Shown piece by piece: positions 26,490 to 36,148 of a stretch of DNA of 64,000 bases. Source of the stretch: Terrisporobacter glycolicus ATCC 14880 = DSM 1288 (GTDB lineage: Bacteria; Bacillota; Clostridia; Peptostreptococcales; Peptostreptococcaceae). The notes under the pieces were generated by a model. That model was not told where the DNA came from. It worked only from the letters and a program-made list of their open reading frames with translations, and did not search any database. How positions within the stretch are numbered: position 1 is the stretch's first letter; the number at the start of each line of letters is the position of its first letter. The DNA lies in the NCBI RefSeq assembly GCF_036812735.1, contig NZ_CP117523.1, positions 2,046,001 to 2,110,000 on the forward strand, written 5' to 3'. Made by a program: the position numbers and the translations under genes.

Positions 26490-28589
26490 CTATACAGAAC
26501 ACATTAGACATTCATTATCATCTCTTGTCATTTTTGTTCTTGTGTAATATAAACTTTTTAAACCTTTTTTATAAGCATAAATATAATATCTTGCTATATC
26601 TCTAGTTGTTTTATCATCTGTTACAAATAATGTTGTAGATATTCCTTGGTCCACATGACTTTGAGCTGCTGCTACTATGTCTATAACTTTTCTCATGTCC
26701 ATTCTATAAGCTGATTGATAGTAAAGCATGTTTTCATTAGTTAAAAATGGCATAGGATAAATTGTTGTTGAATCTCCATAAGTTCTAACTTCCACTGGCT
26801 CTGTTATTGGCATTATGCTGCTTGTGGCATTTTGCACGTAGCTAATGCTTTGTGTTGGCGCTATTGCTGTTAAATAAGCATTGTATATACCATTTTCTCT
26901 TACTTCATCTAATAGTTTTGACCAGTCTTTTATAGTTGGAATATAAATACCTTCAAATAATTCTTTTATTTTATCAGTCTTTGGTAAATAGCTTTCATTA
27001 TAGTATTTTGATAAAACTTCACTGTCTTTACCTTTTGCATATTCTGATTTTTCAAATCCAACAAAAGTTTCTTTTCTTTTTATTGCTATATTCATAGATG
27101 CTTTTATGGCATAAAATCTTATCATGGCAAAGAATACATTACAAAAGTCCACTGCTTCTTCAGAAGTATAAATTATATTCTCTCTAACTAAATATCCATG
27201 TAAGTTCATTGCTCCAAGGCCTATGGAATGTGATTTATCATTACCATTTTTCACCGTTGGAACTTGTTTTATATTAGTTTTATCTGAAACAAAAGTTAAG
27301 GCTTTTATGGCTGTTTCCACTGTTTTTTCCACATCTTTATTGTCCATAACATTTGCTATATTTAATGATCCTAGGTTACAACTTATATCTTGTCCCCATA
27401 TGTTGTCTTCTGTATAACCTTTTATGTTTGAAGGTGTTTGATATTGGAATATTTCACAACATAAGTTTGACATTTTTATAAGTCCTAAATTTTTTAACGT
27501 ATGTTCTTTATTTGCTGTATCTATAAAAACAACATAAGGGTAGCCACTTTCTTGTTGCATCTGTGCTATTTTAGTAAGCATCTGTCTAGGATTTATTTCT
27601 TTTTTTCTTATATCCCTATCTTCTACAAGCTTGTCATACCATTCATCCATTTCCATCTCGTCTAAGTGAATTTTATACTTTTTGTATACGCTGTATGGAT
27701 AAAATGCGTAAGCTTTCTCATTTTTTTCTGCTAATTCCATAAATTTGTTGTGAATTATGGCACCTAAAGATAAAGTAGTTAATCTTATTTTTTCGTCAGC
27801 GTTTATTTTTTTTGTATCCATTAACAATTCAAAGTCTGGATGGAATACACTTAAATAAACTGCTCCTGCTCCTTGTCTAGCTCCCATTTGATTAAAGTAA
27901 CTAAATGATTGCTCAAGCATTTTTGCAACCCCAACAGGGCCTCCAGCTGCTCCCTCAATACCTTTTATAGGATCTCCACTTGCTCTTAGTCTACTTAAAT
28001 TTAGAGCTACTCCTCCGCCTATTTTAGATAAATGGTTTGCAGAAGATATGGCATAAGAAATTCCCTCTGTACTATCTTCCACTGAAAGTAAGAAACAAGA
28101 TACCATCTCACCTGCTCTTGCTCTTCCTGCATTTAAAAATGTTGGAGTTGCTGGCTGAAACTCTTGTTTTATTAATTTATCTGCTAAATTTAAAGTTAAA
28201 TCTTCGTCTCCATCACCTAGGGCTAGTGATACTATTAGAACCTTGTCATCGTATGTTTCTAATATTGTTTTATTATCGTCACTTTTTAGAGCGTAATTTT
28301 GATAAAATTTATTAGCACTCATATAAGATTGGAATTTAAAATCACAATTTTTTATATGAATGTAAATTTTTTCTATAAAGTCCATGCTGTATTTATTTAT
28401 TACTTCTTTGCTATAATAATCATTTTCTATTAAATAATTTAATCTTTCTTCTATGCTTTTGAATTTTTTTAATCTTTTATTTACATATTCATTTAAATAA
28501 CTTTCTAAAGCTTCTTTGTCTTTTTCTAATTGGTATTTTCCTTCATTGTCTTTTATTATGACTTGGTTGTTAAGTTCTATCCAGTTCAT
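26490..28589 (-). CDS. nrdE: ribonucleotide reductase alpha subunit, class Ib-type
   Basis: 699 residues, close to the usual NrdE length. The barrel motifs are seen: MVSCFLLSVEDS (active-site Cys), ISCNLGSLNIAN and the NAYLTAIAPTQSIS loop; the C-terminal tail ends in CLMC, the CxxC that exchanges electrons with NrdH/thioredoxin. No long ATP-cone precedes the barrel, in line with class Ib. It is the first gene of the operon; two NrdR boxes lie 50-96 bp upstream of its start. GGTAGAG precedes the ATG. Confidence 0.93.
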   Translation of the reverse strand: MNWIELNNQVIIKDNEGKYQLEKDKEALESYLNEYVNKRLKKFKSIEERLNYLIENDYYSKEVINKYSMDFIEKIYIHIKNCDFKFQSYMSANKFYQNYALKSDDNKTILETYDDKVLIVSLALGDGDEDLTLNLADKLIKQEFQPATPTFLNAGRARAGEMVSCFLLSVEDSTEGISYAISSANHLSKIGGGVALNLSRLRASGDPIKGIEGAAGGPVGVAKMLEQSFSYFNQMGARQGAGAVYLSVFHPDFELLMDTKKINADEKIRLTTLSLGAIIHNKFMELAEKNEKAYAFYPYSVYKKYKIHLDEMEMDEWYDKLVEDRDIRKKEINPRQMLTKIAQMQQESGYPYVVFIDTANKEHTLKNLGLIKMSNLCCEIFQYQTPSNIKGYTEDNIWGQDISCNLGSLNIANVMDNKDVEKTVETAIKALTFVSDKTNIKQVPTVKNGNDKSHSIGLGAMNLHGYLVRENIIYTSEEAVDFCNVFFAMIRFYAIKASMNIAIKRKETFVGFEKSEYAKGKDSEVLSKYYNESYLPKTDKIKELFEGIYIPTIKDWSKLLDEVRENGIYNAYLTAIAPTQSISYVQNATSSIMPITEPVEVRTYGDSTTIYPMPFLTNENMLYYQSAYRMDMRKVIDIVAAAQSHVDQGISTTLFVTDDKTTRDIARYYIYAYKKGLKSLYYTRTKMTRDDNECLMCSV

Positions 28590-28638
28590 CTCTACCTTCC
28601 TTTTATAAGCTTAATTCTATGTATTTTTCAAAGAAAAC

Positions 28639-28685
28639 ACACTATATATAGTTATTAATATCATTTTCGATACCACATATAGTAT
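28639..28685 (-). promoter_or_regulatory. tandem NrdR boxes controlling nrdEF
   Basis: The NrdR consensus is ACACWATATATWGTGT. At 28639-28654 the sequence is ACACTATATATAGTTA (14 of 16). At 28670-28685 it is ATACCACATATAGTAT (12 of 16). The centres are 31 bp apart, three helical turns, which is the usual spacing for paired NrdR boxes in nrd promoters. NrdR represses when dATP/ATP levels are high. Confidence 0.8.
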
Positions 28686-28740
28686 ATACACAATTTATTA
28701 TTACTTTAAACTTTTTTATTAAAAATAAATAATAGAAAAA

Positions 28741-28769
28741 AAGGTGTATCAAATTTATTGATACACCTT
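28741..28769 (-). terminator. terminator of the dlt operon
   Basis: AAGGTGTATCAA and TTGATACACCTT pair, followed by T's on the minus strand, ten bases past the dltC stop. Confidence 0.9.
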
Positions 28770-28778
28770 AAGATAATA

Positions 28779-29009
28779 TTATTTTCTGTTTTCTAAGAAT
28801 TTAACTAAATTGTTTACTGTTGCCATATCATTTCTTTCTAAGTCTGTTGGTTGAAGTGCTATTCCAAGTCTATCTTCTATCTCAACTAAAACTTCTATTA
28901 TAGCTAATGAATCTAAAAGTTCTGCTTCAAATAAATTCATATCTAAATCATCTCTTATTTCATCACATTCTAATACGTCTTCAAATATACTTATAACTGT
29001 TTCTTGCAT
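28779..29009 (-). CDS. dltC: D-alanyl carrier protein
   Basis: 76 residues of the acyl-carrier fold. The phosphopantetheine serine lies in LLDSLAI (near residue 34), in place of the DSL motif of the family. DltA loads D-Ala on the 4'-phosphopantetheine arm; DltB/DltD hand it across the membrane to teichoic acid. It is the last gene of the operon, 18 bp after dltB, with AGGAGG before the ATG. Confidence 0.93.
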   Translation of the reverse strand: MQETVISIFEDVLECDEIRDDLDMNLFEAELLDSLAIIEVLVEIEDRLGIALQPTDLERNDMATVNNLVKFLENRK

Positions 29010-29027
29010 AATCTATCCTCCTAAAAT

Positions 29028-30176
29028 TTAAGCGAAATGTCCTGAGAAAATTAACAAACCAAAACATGCTATGTGGAATGTTATAACTATTTGTACAATC
29101 TCAAACCATTTTTCTTTCTTGTGTTTTTTATAAAACTTTGATTTTTTCTGATATATATCAGTACCTACAAGCACTAGACCTTGGTATAGTCCATAAAGGA
29201 TATAATACCATGTAAGTCCATGCCAAACTCCCATAATACCCATTGTAATCATCTGAGATACATGAGATGCTGTAGCTCTTTTTTTGAATCTTTTATTTCT
29301 AATAAAGCCAATTGTGAATCTAGAAAAAATATAATCACCAAACCATCTTGATAAACTTATATGCCATCTTGTCCAAAACTCTTTCATGTCCTTACTGATG
29401 AATGGTTTATTAAAGTTGTCTGGTGCGTGTATTCCAAAAATATAACTAGTACCTACTGCAAACAAACTATATCCTCCAAAGTCAAAGAATAAGTATAAAC
29501 TGTATGCATACATGTAGCTAATAACATTTACAAAACTTAATTTAGCTGGTATATGGCTCATCCAAAGTATGTTTATTAAAAATGCTATTACAAATTTATA
29601 TCCAATTCCCATAAATATTTTTTTAATTCCTGGGATTAAATATTCGTTTATATATTCTTCTCTTGGTATTTTTTTCTCCAATTCTTGTTCAAATCTTCTA
29701 GATCTGTCTATAGGACCAGAACTTAGTGTTGGGAAAAATAATACAAAATAAAGCATGCTACTAATATTAACTTCTTTTATTGCTCCATCATAAATTTCAA
29801 TTACCATTTGTATAGTTCTAAAGTTCAAATAAGATATCCCTATAAATCCTATAACTCCTATAGGTGTTAATGGTGAAATTTTATTGATTATTATTGGAAG
29901 CATGGAAGAAAATAAAAATAATCTATATATAAGCTTGCTATCTGTTTTCTTTCTTACATATTCATATCCTTTAACTACTATTACTTCCCATATTATAAAT
30001 CCTATTAAATATGAAAGTCTAACATTTACACCTACAATTAATAATATCATGAAAACTGTTGCTATCATCCCATAATATTTTATATTTTTTTCTCTAAGTC
30101 CTAAAACTATTGCAGGTATAACAGTTAATAGTAATATATAAAGATAAAAATAATCTCCATATTGTGAAAAAGTCAT
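29028..30176 (-). CDS. dltB: MBOAT membrane O-acyltransferase of D-alanylation
   Basis: 382 residues with about ten membrane helices. The MBOAT signature and catalytic His are in GVWHGLTWYYILYG near residue 290, and the upstream FWTRWHISLSRWFGDYIF block is the second conserved segment. DltB transfers D-Ala from DltC at the inner face toward the outside. The start ATG shares a base with the dltA stop, and its GGAGG lies within dltA, so translation is coupled. Confidence 0.93.
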   Translation of the reverse strand: MTFSQYGDYFYLYILLLTVIPAIVLGLREKNIKYYGMIATVFMILLIVGVNVRLSYLIGFIIWEVIVVKGYEYVRKKTDSKLIYRLFLFSSMLPIIINKISPLTPIGVIGFIGISYLNFRTIQMVIEIYDGAIKEVNISSMLYFVLFFPTLSSGPIDRSRRFEQELEKKIPREEYINEYLIPGIKKIFMGIGYKFVIAFLINILWMSHIPAKLSFVNVISYMYAYSLYLFFDFGGYSLFAVGTSYIFGIHAPDNFNKPFISKDMKEFWTRWHISLSRWFGDYIFSRFTIGFIRNKRFKKRATASHVSQMITMGIMGVWHGLTWYYILYGLYQGLVLVGTDIYQKKSKFYKKHKKEKWFEIVQIVITFHIACFGLLIFSGHFA

Positions 30177-31690
30177 TAATTATCCTCCATAAGTTTCTTT
30201 CTATCTATTTTTCCATTTACATTTGTTGGAAAGTCTTCTATGATTTTTATAGTTCTTGGTACCATATATGAAGGAATATATTTATTTAACTCTTTTTTTA
30301 TTGCTATACCCTTTTTCATATTGCTTAGTTCACTATCTTCTTTTAGTTGAACTATTCCTTTTAAGTAGGCAATTTTTTCACCTTTGTATACAGGTATAAC
30401 TATGGCATTTTTTATATTTTCAACTTTTCTTAAATTACTTTCAATATCTTCTATTTCTATTCTAAATCCATTTAATTTTATTTGAAAATCAACTCTACCA
30501 CAGTAATATATGTTTCCATTTAACATATATCCTTTATCACCTGTTTTATATGCTCTATGTTTAACATTATCTATTTCATCATAGAAAAATGATTCATTTG
30601 TTTTTTCTTCGTTGTTAAAATATCCTTTTGAAACAGAAGGACCTATTATGATAATCTCACCTTTTTCTCCTTCTTTTACTTCATCTCCATTGTCATCTAC
30701 TATTTTTATTTTGCAGTTTGACATAGGATATCCAACAGGAAGACTTTTCTCATCATTTATTAATTCATAAGACATGTCATTTACACTAACGCCAACTGTA
30801 GCTTCTGTTGGCCCATATCCATTTATAACTCTTGTATTTGGGAATCTATCTAGTAATTCCTTAGCTAAACTTTTAGGAAGAGTTTCTCCTATAAATATCA
30901 TTGATTCAAGTTTAGGTAACATGTTACTATCAAAATCTTTTTCTGTTGCACAAACTCCTGCAAAAGATGGTGTAGAAACCCAAACAGCCATATTTGATCT
31001 TTCTAATTGGCTGAATAATTCTTTGTAATCAGCTAGTACTTTCTTTGATAGAGAGAATAAAGTTGCTCCATGTACTAGTGCTGGATATATGGAAGTTACT
31101 GATAAGTCAAAAGAGTATGCTGCTTGATTCATAACTACCTTTTCGCTTCCATCAATTTTTAAATAAGGGCTTATCCAATTTACAAAACTGTCTAAGTTAT
31201 TTGAACTTATTTGTACACCTTTTGGTTTTCCTGTACTTCCTGAAGTAAATAAGATATAGGCATTTTCGTCACCTTTTACCCAGTTTTCTTTTCCTAAAGT
31301 TTTATTTTCATATTTTTTTATTATTTCTTTTAATTTATCTTCGTTTATTACATTTAAATCTCCAAAGTCTGTTTCTTCACTAAAGTTAAATAATACCTTT
31401 GGTGAAACTTCTTTTGTTATATCAAATACTCTGTCCATTGGTAAGCTTATATCTAGTGGAACATAGGCTCTACCAGATTTTAAAGCTCCTATCATACATG
31501 GCATTATCATATTTTCTTTGTTTCCATATATAACTATAGGTGTATTTTCTTCTTTGTATATATCTTTTAAGTATAGAGCAATTGCTTCTGAATACTTTTC
31601 TAAATCATTATACGTAAGTTTTTCATCATTGCATATTAATGCAATTCTATCTGTAGTTGAATATTTTTTTATTCCTTCTATAATTTTCAT
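30176..31690 (-). CDS. dltA: D-alanine--D-alanyl carrier protein ligase
   Basis: 504 residues of the adenylate-forming superfamily. The motifs are LFTSGSTGKPKGVQIS (P-loop near residue 155), NGYGPTEATVG (near 290), YKTGDKG and VNGKIDRKKL (catalytic lysine near the C-terminus). It adenylates D-alanine and loads DltC. AAAGGGAG precedes the ATG; dltX ends 18 bp upstream. Confidence 0.95.
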   Translation of the reverse strand: MKIIEGIKKYSTTDRIALICNDEKLTYNDLEKYSEAIALYLKDIYKEENTPIVIYGNKENMIMPCMIGALKSGRAYVPLDISLPMDRVFDITKEVSPKVLFNFSEETDFGDLNVINEDKLKEIIKKYENKTLGKENWVKGDENAYILFTSGSTGKPKGVQISSNNLDSFVNWISPYLKIDGSEKVVMNQAAYSFDLSVTSIYPALVHGATLFSLSKKVLADYKELFSQLERSNMAVWVSTPSFAGVCATEKDFDSNMLPKLESMIFIGETLPKSLAKELLDRFPNTRVINGYGPTEATVGVSVNDMSYELINDEKSLPVGYPMSNCKIKIVDDNGDEVKEGEKGEIIIIGPSVSKGYFNNEEKTNESFFYDEIDNVKHRAYKTGDKGYMLNGNIYYCGRVDFQIKLNGFRIEIEDIESNLRKVENIKNAIVIPVYKGEKIAYLKGIVQLKEDSELSNMKKGIAIKKELNKYIPSYMVPRTIKIIEDFPTNVNGKIDRKKLMEDN

Positions 31691-31707
31691 GTGAAATCTC
31701 CCTTTTA

Positions 31708-31854
31708 TTAGAACTCATTATATATAAATGGTAAGTCTTTAAATGAAGTAAATGTGAATACTAATATAGCTGCAACTATTATTATAGTAAATGTAGCACT
31801 CATCATTAAGTACTTATTTTTGGTCAAATTCTTTATATAATTTCTCACAAACAT
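31708..31854 (-). CDS. dltX: DltX-family D-alanylation small membrane peptide
   Basis: A 48-residue product: a basic N-terminal part (VRNYIKNLTKNKYL), one membrane helix (MSATFTIIIVAAILVFTF), and the C-terminal end PFIYNEF, the hallmark of DltX. It starts at ATG (31854), inside the dltD 3' end (41-bp overlap, other frame) with AAAGGTTGGG upstream, and stops 17 bp before dltA. DltX is known in Firmicutes as a membrane peptide needed for D-Ala transfer onto teichoic acid, with the C-terminal motif acting in catalysis. Small size and overlap make it easy to miss. Confidence 0.9.
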   Translation of the reverse strand: MFVRNYIKNLTKNKYLMMSATFTIIIVAAILVFTFTSFKDLPFIYNEF

Positions 31855-33010
31855 CCACCCAACCTTTCGTTCCAAGATGCATTACATCTCGTAAGTAGTA
31901 CTTTTCATTTTCTTTATCTCTTAGGTCCATAACTTTAAAGCCTTTTGATTTTGCAATATTTTCAGCTTTATCATAAAACTCATGTCTTTCAGCCTTGGAA
32001 ATACCAGTAACATTATAAAATTTATCCAAAGCTGGTAACATTATAACAACAGGTTTTATACCTAAATCTCTACAGACATCTAGAGCAAATTGATAGTCAT
32101 CAAACTCTTTTGATTCAAGAAGATTTACATCTTTGTATTTGTTTTTTACTTTGTTTAAATTATCACCAAAGTACCTTTTATAGTAGACTTTATCTATACA
32201 TAGATCGTTGTCTCCAACTCTTTTTTTAGCATCTTCAATGGCTTTTTCCTTTTCCATTTTCCAATCTATAGTTTTTTTAGGTTCTGGTTTCTTATCTTTT
32301 TGTGATGATAAAACTATTAATTTTTTATATAAAGTACCTTTTTCTTTAAGCTTTACTGCAAATTTTCTAATTTCAAAATAAGGTTTTAAAAGTACTTTTT
32401 CTACATCTGATACAAAAGAATCAGAAGTATATAGTTTAGCATAAACAGCCTCCGATTTGTATTCATCTGCATTTGCTAATAATTCACTTGATCTATTGGC
32501 AAATTTATCTTTGTTTTCCTTCGATATTTTGGGATTACTTAAAAACTCATAAAATTGAGTTGGTGAAAATCTAGTTTGATAATGATGAGGTGTAACGCCG
32601 TTTTTATCCATAAACCACTGCATAGAAATTAATAAGACAACTTTCTTGTCTTTTACTTCTGGATCAAAACTTCCTAATGATGCAGCATCCTGTAAACTTT
32701 GAGTATATGCCCTTCCTATTGGTATTACACTATTCTTGCTTCTCATAGGGTTAAAATAGTAAGTTGGATGTTGCTTTGTTCGATGACCTAATTCTGATGA
32801 GCCTAACATCATAATATTATTTTTTTCTAAAAAATAATTATTGGCAATTGTTCCTTTATCCTTTACATCGCTTCTTTCATCATTTATTATTGATGTTAAA
32901 TCTTTTTCCTTAAGCATATAATCTATTTCCTTATCAAGGAATTTATTTAATCCACACAAAAATATACCACCGATTATTAATGGTACAATCAAATAACTTA
33001 ATTTCTTCAT
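31814..33010 (-). CDS. dltD: teichoic acid D-alanyltransferase DltD
   Basis: 398 residues. N-terminal membrane anchor (residues 5-22), then an extracytoplasmic SGNH-like hydrolase domain with MLGSSELGHR (catalytic Ser near residue 72) and the closing DVMHLGTKGW (Asp/His of the triad). It places D-alanine on teichoic acid outside the cell. It is the first gene of the operon, an order also seen in some clostridia (dltDABC), behind a strong promoter. GAGGAG is about 15 nt before the ATG, a rather long spacing. Confidence 0.93.
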   Translation of the reverse strand: MKKLSYLIVPLIIGGIFLCGLNKFLDKEIDYMLKEKDLTSIINDERSDVKDKGTIANNYFLEKNNIMMLGSSELGHRTKQHPTYYFNPMRSKNSVIPIGRAYTQSLQDAASLGSFDPEVKDKKVVLLISMQWFMDKNGVTPHHYQTRFSPTQFYEFLSNPKISKENKDKFANRSSELLANADEYKSEAVYAKLYTSDSFVSDVEKVLLKPYFEIRKFAVKLKEKGTLYKKLIVLSSQKDKKPEPKKTIDWKMEKEKAIEDAKKRVGDNDLCIDKVYYKRYFGDNLNKVKNKYKDVNLLESKEFDDYQFALDVCRDLGIKPVVIMLPALDKFYNVTGISKAERHEFYDKAENIAKSKGFKVMDLRDKENEKYYLRDVMHLGTKGWVDVCEKLYKEFDQK

Positions 33011-33089
33011 ATTTAATCTTTAATCTCCTCTAAAAAATTGCTAAAAAACCTTCGCTTCGTCCCCATTATTATATCTTATTTCAAGTTTT

Positions 33090-33118
33090 AATATAACTAA
33101 GTGTAAATATCTTGTCAA
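33090..33118 (-). promoter_or_regulatory. sigma-A promoter of the dlt operon
   Basis: On the minus strand TTGACA (33118-33113), 17 bp, TATATT (33095-33090), about 80 bp before dltD. It is the best vegetative promoter match in the region. Confidence 0.65.
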
Positions 33119-33275
33119 TAAAATGGAGATGATTTTCATATTACATTTTCGTAACAATATCAATAAAACTTTTTTGTAATCATTGCAGTGACTATATTTC
33201 ATTCTGTTTTCCACAGGTTTCAATTTTCTTTATAAAAAGCCGGAATTTTTTACTTTTGTAACATAATTTACTTAT

Positions 33276-33317
33276 AAAAAAAGAGCGCATATAGTCAAAT
33301 ATATTCGCTCTTTTTTT
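33276..33317 (-). terminator. terminator after the putative nitroreductase
   Basis: AAAAAAAGAGCG and CGCTCTTTTTTT form the stem; the loop region holds a weaker AT stem. Confidence 0.85.
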
Positions 33318-33345
33318 CATTATTTTATTTAATATGTTTTATAAA

Positions 33346-34155
33346 CTATATAGAACAATATCCTACTATTTTATAGTCTGCTGGAATTTTATAATCTTTA
33401 TTTAAACTTCCCACATACCATTTTAAATCAAACATTGTTGTATCTATTATTAAGCTAAAATAAAGCATTGCTATTCCTGTATCTATACTACCTTCATAAT
33501 CACTACTAAAATCATCTGTTTTAACTGCTAATATAACTTTTCCACCGTCAATAATAAATCTCCATGGTTGTCTATTAAGACTTGAAGGTGCCATTCTAGC
33601 ATAAGAAAATGCATCAAGTAGATATCTTTCTTCTAATTCAGTAACATTTGCATTATTTCCCCACTCATCCATGAATACGATTTCTTCCACACCTAATCTG
33701 TCTGAAGTGCTTTTATTTTTACTCTTACTATCATCTTCATATCCTAAAGCAATTATAGCTGTAACTTCTTTATCACTTGAAATATTTAGTCTTTCTTTTA
33801 TTGATTTACTATCTTTAAAAGTTATCCAACAAGAATCTATTCCAAGATCTCTGGCTTTTAATATTAATCTTTCTCCAATATATCCACTATTTTCTATATA
33901 TCCTTCTTTCACATCTGAAAGTATTAAAATGTAGTTTGGCGCTTGAATTAAAAATCCGTTATATCCTGCCAACTCATTTATCTTTTCATAACAATCTTTA
34001 AAGTCATACATTTTCATTTCAACTTGTATTTCAGGAAGTAATTTTTTAGAACTATTTATATAGTCTTCTATCTCCTTAAAATATTTTGTATCAATAGTTG
34101 TATCTTTAAAATCTCTTACTGATTTTCTATTTAATATAAGCTTTTTGTAATCCAT
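33346..34155 (-). CDS. TM-type nitroreductase-family flavoprotein
   Basis: 269 residues from the ATG at 34155 (GGGGGA seven nt upstream; the earlier in-frame ATG overlaps that site). Two nitroreductase-like halves are visible: RKSVRDF at the N-terminus (FMN-binding Arg) and YARMAPSSLNRQPWRFII in the second half, with GIGSCWITF-like LGIDSCWITF between. This matches the TM1586-type two-domain nitroreductases (PF14512). The substrate is not predictable. It lies upstream of the dlt promoter and downstream of an ABC operon, each with own signals. Confidence 0.85.
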   Translation of the reverse strand: MDYKKLILNRKSVRDFKDTTIDTKYFKEIEDYINSSKKLLPEIQVEMKMYDFKDCYEKINELAGYNGFLIQAPNYILILSDVKEGYIENSGYIGERLILKARDLGIDSCWITFKDSKSIKERLNISSDKEVTAIIALGYEDDSKSKNKSTSDRLGVEEIVFMDEWGNNANVTELEERYLLDAFSYARMAPSSLNRQPWRFIIDGGKVILAVKTDDFSSDYEGSIDTGIAMLYFSLIIDTTMFDLKWYVGSLNKDYKIPADYKIVGYCSI

Positions 34156-34231
34156 AATATATTCCCCCATCTTAAATTATTATTTGTTACATATATACCC
34201 AGATTATATCATTAAAAACAATTAATGTTTA

Positions 34232-35167
34232 TTAAACTATATGACATGCTGCAAAATGTTCTTCTTGTAGATTTTTTAGTCTTGGAGTATTGTCTTTGCA
34301 CAATTCTAATCTAAATGGACATCTTTCATAAAACTTGCATCCATTGAAAGTTTTATCCGTTTCCATATCCATTTCATCAAATTCTTCCATATAATATTTA
34401 TCATCTTCAAAAATAGCAAAATTTGAATATAATAATAACTTAGTATAGGGGTGATTAGCATTATTAATAATTTGGTCTCTACTTCCTGTTTCTACTATTT
34501 CGCCTTCATACATTACATATATTTTGTCACAGAAGTTTTGTACCAAAGCTAAATCATGCGATATAAATAAAAAACTTATATTTGTTTTTTTCTGTAAATA
34601 TGTTAAAAGATTTATAATCTGACCTTGAATAGATACGTCTAAGGCACTTGTTGCCTCGTCACATACTAAAAGTTTTGGCTTTATTAATAATGCCCTAGCA
34701 ATAGCTGCCCTTTGACATTCTCCTCCACTTACTTCTTTTGGATATCTGTAGTAATAGTCTTTACTTAAGCCCACTTGTTCAAGTAAATCAATTACTTCTT
34801 TTTTAACTTCCTTCTTATTATATCCAAAATTTATTTTTATCTCACCAATGGAGTTTCCAAGTTTTATTCTAGGATTAAAAGAATCCATAGGATCTTGGAA
34901 AATCATTTGAATTTGTTTATATAATTCTTTTTCATTTCTTGAATTAAATTCTTTAATATTTAAATTATTTATAAATATATTTCCTTCGCTACTTTTTTCA
35001 AGATTAGTTATAATTTTTGCTACAGTACTTTTCCCACATCCTGACTCTCCAACTAAGCCTACACATTGTCTTTCTTTAATTTCTAAGTCAAAATTGTTCA
35101 CAGCTACAAATTCCTTTTTGTCTTTTATAAATGTTTTTTTTAATTTTTCAACCTTTAATACATTCAC
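34232..35167 (-). CDS. oligopeptide/nickel-type ABC transporter ATPase (DppF/OppF-like)
   Basis: 311 residues. Walker A GESGCGKST (near residue 40), ABC signature VSGGECQR, Walker B LLVCDEATSALD, then the OppF-type C-terminal Cys-containing tail (CKFYERCPFRLELC). It powers import together with the partner ATPase upstream. It starts with GTG (35167), which shares one base with the upstream stop codon (TAG at 35169-35167); the ATG four bases downstream is out of frame. GGAGGAG lies 11 nt upstream, a long spacing. Last gene of the operon. Confidence 0.9.
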   Translation of the reverse strand: MNVLKVEKLKKTFIKDKKEFVAVNNFDLEIKERQCVGLVGESGCGKSTVAKIITNLEKSSEGNIFINNLNIKEFNSRNEKELYKQIQMIFQDPMDSFNPRIKLGNSIGEIKINFGYNKKEVKKEVIDLLEQVGLSKDYYYRYPKEVSGGECQRAAIARALLIKPKLLVCDEATSALDVSIQGQIINLLTYLQKKTNISFLFISHDLALVQNFCDKIYVMYEGEIVETGSRDQIINNANHPYTKLLLYSNFAIFEDDKYYMEEFDEMDMETDKTFNGCKFYERCPFRLELCKDNTPRLKNLQEEHFAACHIV

Positions 35168-36135
35168 TATATTATAATCTCCTCCTGAGTTACTTCTTTA
35201 TATAAATGACAATTTACTATAGAGTTCTCATAATTAACTGCTAATGGTACTTCTGTCAAACATTTACTTATACTTTTATCACATCTACTAGCAAAAGCAC
35301 ATCCTTTTTTATTTTCTCCAAAGATCGGTGATTTCCCAGGTATACCATATAATTCATCCTTTTTCATATTTGGTGTAGATTTAATCAGCATTTGTGTATA
35401 AGGGTGAAGTGGTCTATGTATAACATCTTTTTTACTTCCATATTCTATAATATTTCCACCATACATTACGGCAACTTTATCTACCATGTGAGAAACTACC
35501 CCCATATTATGGCTAATTATAATTATACTTGTGTTAAATTCATCTCTAAGTGTCATTAAAGTCTTTACAACTTGTGCCTGTGCAGTAACATCAAGAGCGC
35601 TTGTAGGCTCATCTGCTAAAATTATGGATGGTTTACTTAACATGGCAAGAGCAATTCCCACCCTTTGATTCATCCCTCCTGATAATTCAAAGGGATAACT
35701 TTTTAATATTCTGCTTACATCTTTTAAATGAATTTTAGAAAATATTTCATTGATGTTTTTTCTTATTTCTTCTTTACTTATGTTGTCATGGGCCTTTGCA
35801 GTTTCTATAAACTGTTTTTCGATGGTTCTAATTGGACATAAAGATGTCCCACTATTTTGAAATATCATTGATATTTCTTTTCCTCTTATTTGACGTAATT
35901 CTTCTTTTGATAAATTTACTAAGTCCATATTTTTATAATAAATACTTCCTTTTTCAATTTTTCCATTTAGTGGCAATAAATTTACTAAGGATTTTAATAA
36001 GGTGCTTTTTCCACTTCCAGATTCTCCTACAATTCCAAGAATTTCTCCTTTATTAATACTTATATTTATATTGTCTAGTATTTTTGTATTTCCATAGCTT
36101 ACACATAAATTCTTAGTTTTAAGAATTGTTTTCAT
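35167..36135 (-). CDS. oligopeptide/nickel-type ABC transporter ATPase (DppD/OppD-like)
   Basis: 322 residues from the ATG at 36135, with GAGGGA upstream; a seven-codon-longer start would overlap the solute-binding-protein gene. Walker A GESGSGKST, signature LSGGMNQR, Walker [13 protein letters not shown]. The C-terminal tail KGCAFASRCDKSISKC is the OppD/OppF cysteine motif, which binds an Fe-S cluster in some members. It forms a heterodimer with the downstream ATPase. Confidence 0.9.
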   Translation of the reverse strand: MKTILKTKNLCVSYGNTKILDNINISINKGEILGIVGESGSGKSTLLKSLVNLLPLNGKIEKGSIYYKNMDLVNLSKEELRQIRGKEISMIFQNSGTSLCPIRTIEKQFIETAKAHDNISKEEIRKNINEIFSKIHLKDVSRILKSYPFELSGGMNQRVGIALAMLSKPSIILADEPTSALDVTAQAQVVKTLMTLRDEFNTSIIIISHNMGVVSHMVDKVAVMYGGNIIEYGSKKDVIHRPLHPYTQMLIKSTPNMKKDELYGIPGKSPIFGENKKGCAFASRCDKSISKCLTEVPLAVNYENSIVNCHLYKEVTQEEIII

Positions 36136-36148
36136 AAATATCCCTCTT

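Noticed and set aside
33041-33223. 60-codon open frame upstream of dltD
   Set aside because: It begins with TTG without a ribosome site and spans the dlt promoter (TTGACA-17-TATATT); composition looks like non-coding AT-rich DNA.
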